Below are positions 64,000-64,000 of a stretch of DNA of 64,000 bases, one piece after another; position 1 is the first letter of the stretch; each line of letters starts with the position of its first letter. The stretch lies in assembly GCF_026343115.1 (NCBI RefSeq), contig NZ_JAPEMC010000002.1, forward strand, positions 62,001-126,000. Reading direction: 5' to 3'. The DNA comes from Streptomyces sp. NBC_00102 (GTDB lineage: Bacteria; Actinomycetota; Actinomycetes; Streptomycetales; Streptomycetaceae). Position numbers and translations under genes: made by a program. The notes under the pieces were generated by a model. It saw nothing but the letters and a program-made list of their open reading frames with translations. It did no database searches and had not been told where the DNA came from.

Positions 64000-64000
64000 C

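Overview
The window is high-GC actinobacterial DNA, almost certainly from a Streptomyces chromosome. The evidence is the very high GC with strong third-position bias, GTG/TTG starts and ATGA/GTGA stop-start overlaps. F420-type LLM oxidoreductases, CebR operators (TGGGAGCGCTCCCA), a DmdR-type iron box, a monomeric isocitrate dehydrogenase and MmyB-type regulators point the same way. No tRNA, rRNA, insertion sequence, integrase or CRISPR repeat array was seen.

Layout. 1-8.3 kb holds signalling genes: a truncated receiver-domain protein, a NarL-type response regulator, a large LuxR-type ATPase regulator, a CHASE3 histidine kinase and an XRE/NB-ARC/TPR regulator. A pure 6-bp tandem repeat of about 134 bp lies upstream of the kinase. 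9-16.6 kb is an exported polymer-degradation region: a 1391-residue sedolisin-like protein with kelch and carbohydrate-binding-like modules, then a cellulose-active LPMO divergent from a GH5 cellulase. Two perfect CebR operators lie between the last two, and the cellulase carries a frameshift. 16.8-22.6 kb has a DoxX protein, gamma-glutamyltransferase, a methionine aminopeptidase divergent from a small XRE regulator, a PPOX-fold protein and an unknown protein.

22.8-26.5 kb encodes a nitrilase-family amidase, a class III aminotransferase and dihydropyrimidinase, a reductive pyrimidine or hydantoin catabolic set. A plausible F420-dependent oxidoreductase and an NCS1 nucleobase permease belonging to it lie at 39.6-42.3 kb. 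Between the two parts sit an iron-siderophore ABC importer under an iron box, NAD synthetase, an ArsR-like regulator, an MFS/SDR/ADH operon with a divergent MmyB regulator, and a secreted SH3-type protein. 42.4-46.9 kb has monomeric isocitrate dehydrogenase, an internally deleted alcohol dehydrogenase remnant, its TetR regulator and a divergent LLM oxidoreductase. 47-53.7 kb is a membrane/sugar cluster: a GT-C-like protein, a membrane-fused molybdopterin oxidoreductase, a methyltransferase, two glycosyltransferases and an epimerase.

53.8-62.4 kb is the most interesting part. It is a tightly overlapping operon, transcribed leftwards, that encodes a type III (III-D-like) CRISPR effector complex. 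It contains a multi-RAMP protein resembling TIGR03986, an HD-less Cas10 with an intact GGDD palm and zinc ribbon, a Csm3-like Cas7 with the catalytic Asp, a Csx10-like RAMP, a fused double RAMP and a small Csx19-like candidate. The last gene encodes a two-transmembrane protein whose C-terminal part looks like a SAVED cyclic-oligonucleotide sensor. The simplest model is that target RNA triggers Cas10 to make a cyclic nucleotide, which opens or assembles the membrane SAVED effector. No cas1, cas2, cas6, ring nuclease or repeat array is visible in the window. A DUF4241 protein gene lies just upstream in the same direction.
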